A stretch of DNA of 64,000 nucleotides from Anaeramoeba ignava (Eukaryota; Metamonada; Anaeramoebidae): NCBI GenBank assembly GCA_028826165.1, contig JAPDFW010000070.1, positions 1,138,501 to 1,202,500 on the forward strand, read 5' to 3'. The position numbers were made by a program, and so were the translations under genes. Numbering within the stretch: the first letter of the stretch is position 1; each line of letters begins with the position of its first letter. This document shows positions 62,190 to 64,000 of the stretch, in pieces. Below the pieces are notes generated by a model that saw nothing but the letters and a program-made list of their open reading frames with translations, searched no databases and had not been told where the DNA came from.

Positions 62190-63070
62190 GATTAATATTT
62201 AAAATGTTTTAATTTAAAAATTTTTCTTATTTTAAAAAAATAATTATTTTTATATTAATTTTTTTTATTTTTTTTATTTCAATTTATTTCTTTTTAAATA
62301 CATTTTTAATTTAGATTAATATTTAAAATGTTTCTAAATATTAATTTTAAATTTAATTATAAATATAATTTAATTATTTTCTATTTAAAATTATTTTAAA
62401 AATTTAATTATTTTTTTATTTCAATTTATTTCTTTTTTAAATACATTTTTAATTTAGATTAATATTTAAAATGTTTCTAAATATTAATTTTAAATTTAAT
62501 TTTAAATATAATTTAATTATTTTTATATTTAAAATTATTTTAAAAATTTAATTAATTTTTTATTTTAATTTATTTCTTTTTTAAATACATTTTTAATTTA
62601 TATTAATATTTAAAATGTTTCTAAATAATAATTTTAAATTTAATTATAAATATAATTTAATTATTTTATATTTAAAATTATTTTAAAAATTTAATTAATT
62701 TTTTTATTTTAATTTATTTCTTTTTAAATTAATTTTTAATTTATATTAATATTTAAAATGTTTCTAAATATTAATTTTAAATTTAATTATAAATATAATT
62801 TAATAATTTTATATTTAAAATTATTTTAAAAATTTAATTTAATTTTTTATTTTAATTTTATTTCTTTTTAAATACATTTTTAATTTATATTAATATTTAA
62901 AATATTTCTAAATATTAATTTTAAATTTAATTTTAAATTTAATTTAATTATTTTATATTTAAAATTATTTTAAAAATTTAATTAATTTTTTTATTTTAAT
63001 TTTATTTCTTTTTTAAATACATTTTAATTTATATTAATATTTAAAATGTTTCTAAATATTAATTTTAAAT
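62190..63070. repeat. Satellite family 4, unit about 145 bp, about 6 copies
   Basis: The landmark AATATTTAAAATGTTTCTAAAT recurs (shortened here to AATATTTAAAATGTTT) at roughly 140-150 bp steps from 62,200 to 63,050. It ends about 75 bp before the HIRA-like start. Confidence 0.85.
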
Positions 63071-63142
63071 TTAATTTTAAATTTAATTTTTTCATTTTTC
63101 ATTTTCATTTTTTATTTTTCATTCTTATTAATTAAATTAAAA

Positions 63143-64000
63143 ATGATAATTTATTCACCAAATTATTTCAATAAACAAAATGCAAAATTACTCTCTTTAG
63201 ATATAAATATCAATGGAATATTCATAGCAATTTCATTTGATACAGGAATTATTGAAATTTGGGAAATGGATCCTATTAAAAAAATAATGAAACATCCCAA
63301 AAAATCAAATCAAGAAAAAAATAACGAAAAAAATAAAGAAAAAAAAAAAGAAAAAAATCTTTCTTTAATGAAACACAGTGGAAGTGTTCAATGTGTTAGA
63401 TTTTCACCCAAAACTGGTCGTTATTTAGCTTCCAGTTCAGAAGATGGTGAAATTCGTATTTGGAGTACAAATTCAGAGCTTATAAAAGAAAAATGGACAA
63501 TTCGATCCACTTTTCAAAGAAAAAATGGTTAGTTCAACTTTTTTTTAGTTCAAATTTATTTATTTATTTAACTTTTTTTGTTATTAAAGATGTTTGGTCC
63601 ATTTCTTGGTCTCCTGATGAAAATAGATTTGTTGTTTGTGGAATGGATCCAAATATTTTAGTTTGTAATCCATTTACTGAAAAAGAAAATGGTATTGATT
63701 TTGATTTTAATTTTGATTTTAATTTTGATTTTAATTTTAATTTTTGGATTTTTGGATTTTGATATTGATTTTTTTTAGAGAGAGAAATTATACTTCAAGG
63801 CCATGAAACAATTGTTAATACAGTTTTATGGGATCCAAAAGGAAGTTTTATTTTGAGTCAAGTAAAAAATTTTTTCATCAATAAAATCAAAAAGAAAAGA
63901 AAAAATAAATTTTATTAATTTCTTTTCTTCCAAAAAATCAAAAAGGATCTTTCTTGTGTTAGAGTTTGGGAAACTAAAAATTTTAGTTGTATAAATATTA
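63143..64000 (+). CDS. HIRA: HIRA/Hir1-like WD40 histone chaperone, 3' end outside window
   Basis: HIRA complexes deposit histone H3.3 independently of replication (family knowledge). Exons 63143-63527, 63590-63691, 63779-63861 and 63946 onward, all joining in frame. WD40 repeats: IAISFDTGIIEIWEM, HSGSVQCVRFSPKTGRYLASSSEDGEIRIW, DVWSISWSPDENRFVVCGMDPNILVCN, GHETIVNTVLWDPKGSFILSQ, DLSCVRVWET. The Lys/Asn/Glu-rich insert after repeat 1 and the DVWSISWSPD repeat fit HIRA's order. Only the first part of the propeller is present, so another WD40 protein cannot be ruled out. Introns are short (62-87 nt), the second made of GATTTTAATTTT units. Confidence 0.72.

Overview
The window is about 64 kb of extremely AT-rich DNA from a unicellular eukaryote. 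Genes carry spliceosomal introns with GT..AG ends, mostly ending TTTAG, and TAA, TAG and TGA all act as stops. The gene set is eukaryotic: VPS18, PP2A-B56, nicastrin, HIRA, a RasGAP receptor, an ABCC transporter and CAP. Introns and spacers are made almost entirely of short A/T microsatellites and of four unrelated satellite families. I infer an amoeboid or flagellate protist with an AT-rich genome (an Anaeramoeba-like metamonad is one possibility), but nothing in the sequence fixes the taxon. No bacterial operon, rRNA, tRNA or CRISPR array was seen.

Layout. 0-4.5 kb: VPS18 (+), cut by the window edge. 5.4-9.2 kb: 4-aminobutyrate aminotransferase (-). 9.3-13.1 kb: SLC35F6-like transporter (-). 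13.3-14.6 kb: PP2A B56 subunit (-). 15.5-16.4 kb: satellite family 2. 16.4-18.05 kb: kelch protein (+). 19.7-25.9 kb: ABCC transporter with unusual ATPase motifs (+). 26.35-27 kb: CAP N-terminal-domain protein (+). 27.3-30 kb: a small membrane ORF and a folate-receptor-like Cys-rich protein (+). 30.1-56.7 kb: a large inverted duplication. Its left arm is satellite family 1, NADP-glutamate dehydrogenase and a serine carboxypeptidase. Its right arm is the mirror image, carboxypeptidase, dehydrogenase, a tyrosine-recombinase element and satellite family 1. The spacer between the arms holds a second carboxypeptidase copy, a HEAT-like gene (-), satellite family 3 and a transmembrane IPT/EGF/RasGAP receptor (-). 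56.8-57.5 kb: a TLDc gene sitting between two family 1 arrays. 59.6-61.6 kb: nicastrin (+). 62.2-63.1 kb: satellite family 4. 63.1 kb to the end: HIRA-like WD40 gene (+), cut by the window edge.

How it fits together. The genes are mostly independent housekeeping and signalling genes, not a pathway cluster. Glutamate dehydrogenase and GABA transaminase both act on glutamate and GABA nitrogen, but they are 23 kb apart. The most informative structure is the inverted duplication. Comparing its two arms shows an element of about 2.6 kb, encoding a tyrosine recombinase and carrying a foldback end, in one arm and an AT-rich stretch of about 70 bp in the other. It also shows one intact and two broken carboxypeptidase copies, all sharing a 4-nucleotide microexon. 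Several genes need a single-base correction (B56, kelch, ABCC, HEAT-like, RasGAP receptor, carboxypeptidase 2), so either the assembly has indel errors or some of these genes are decaying.
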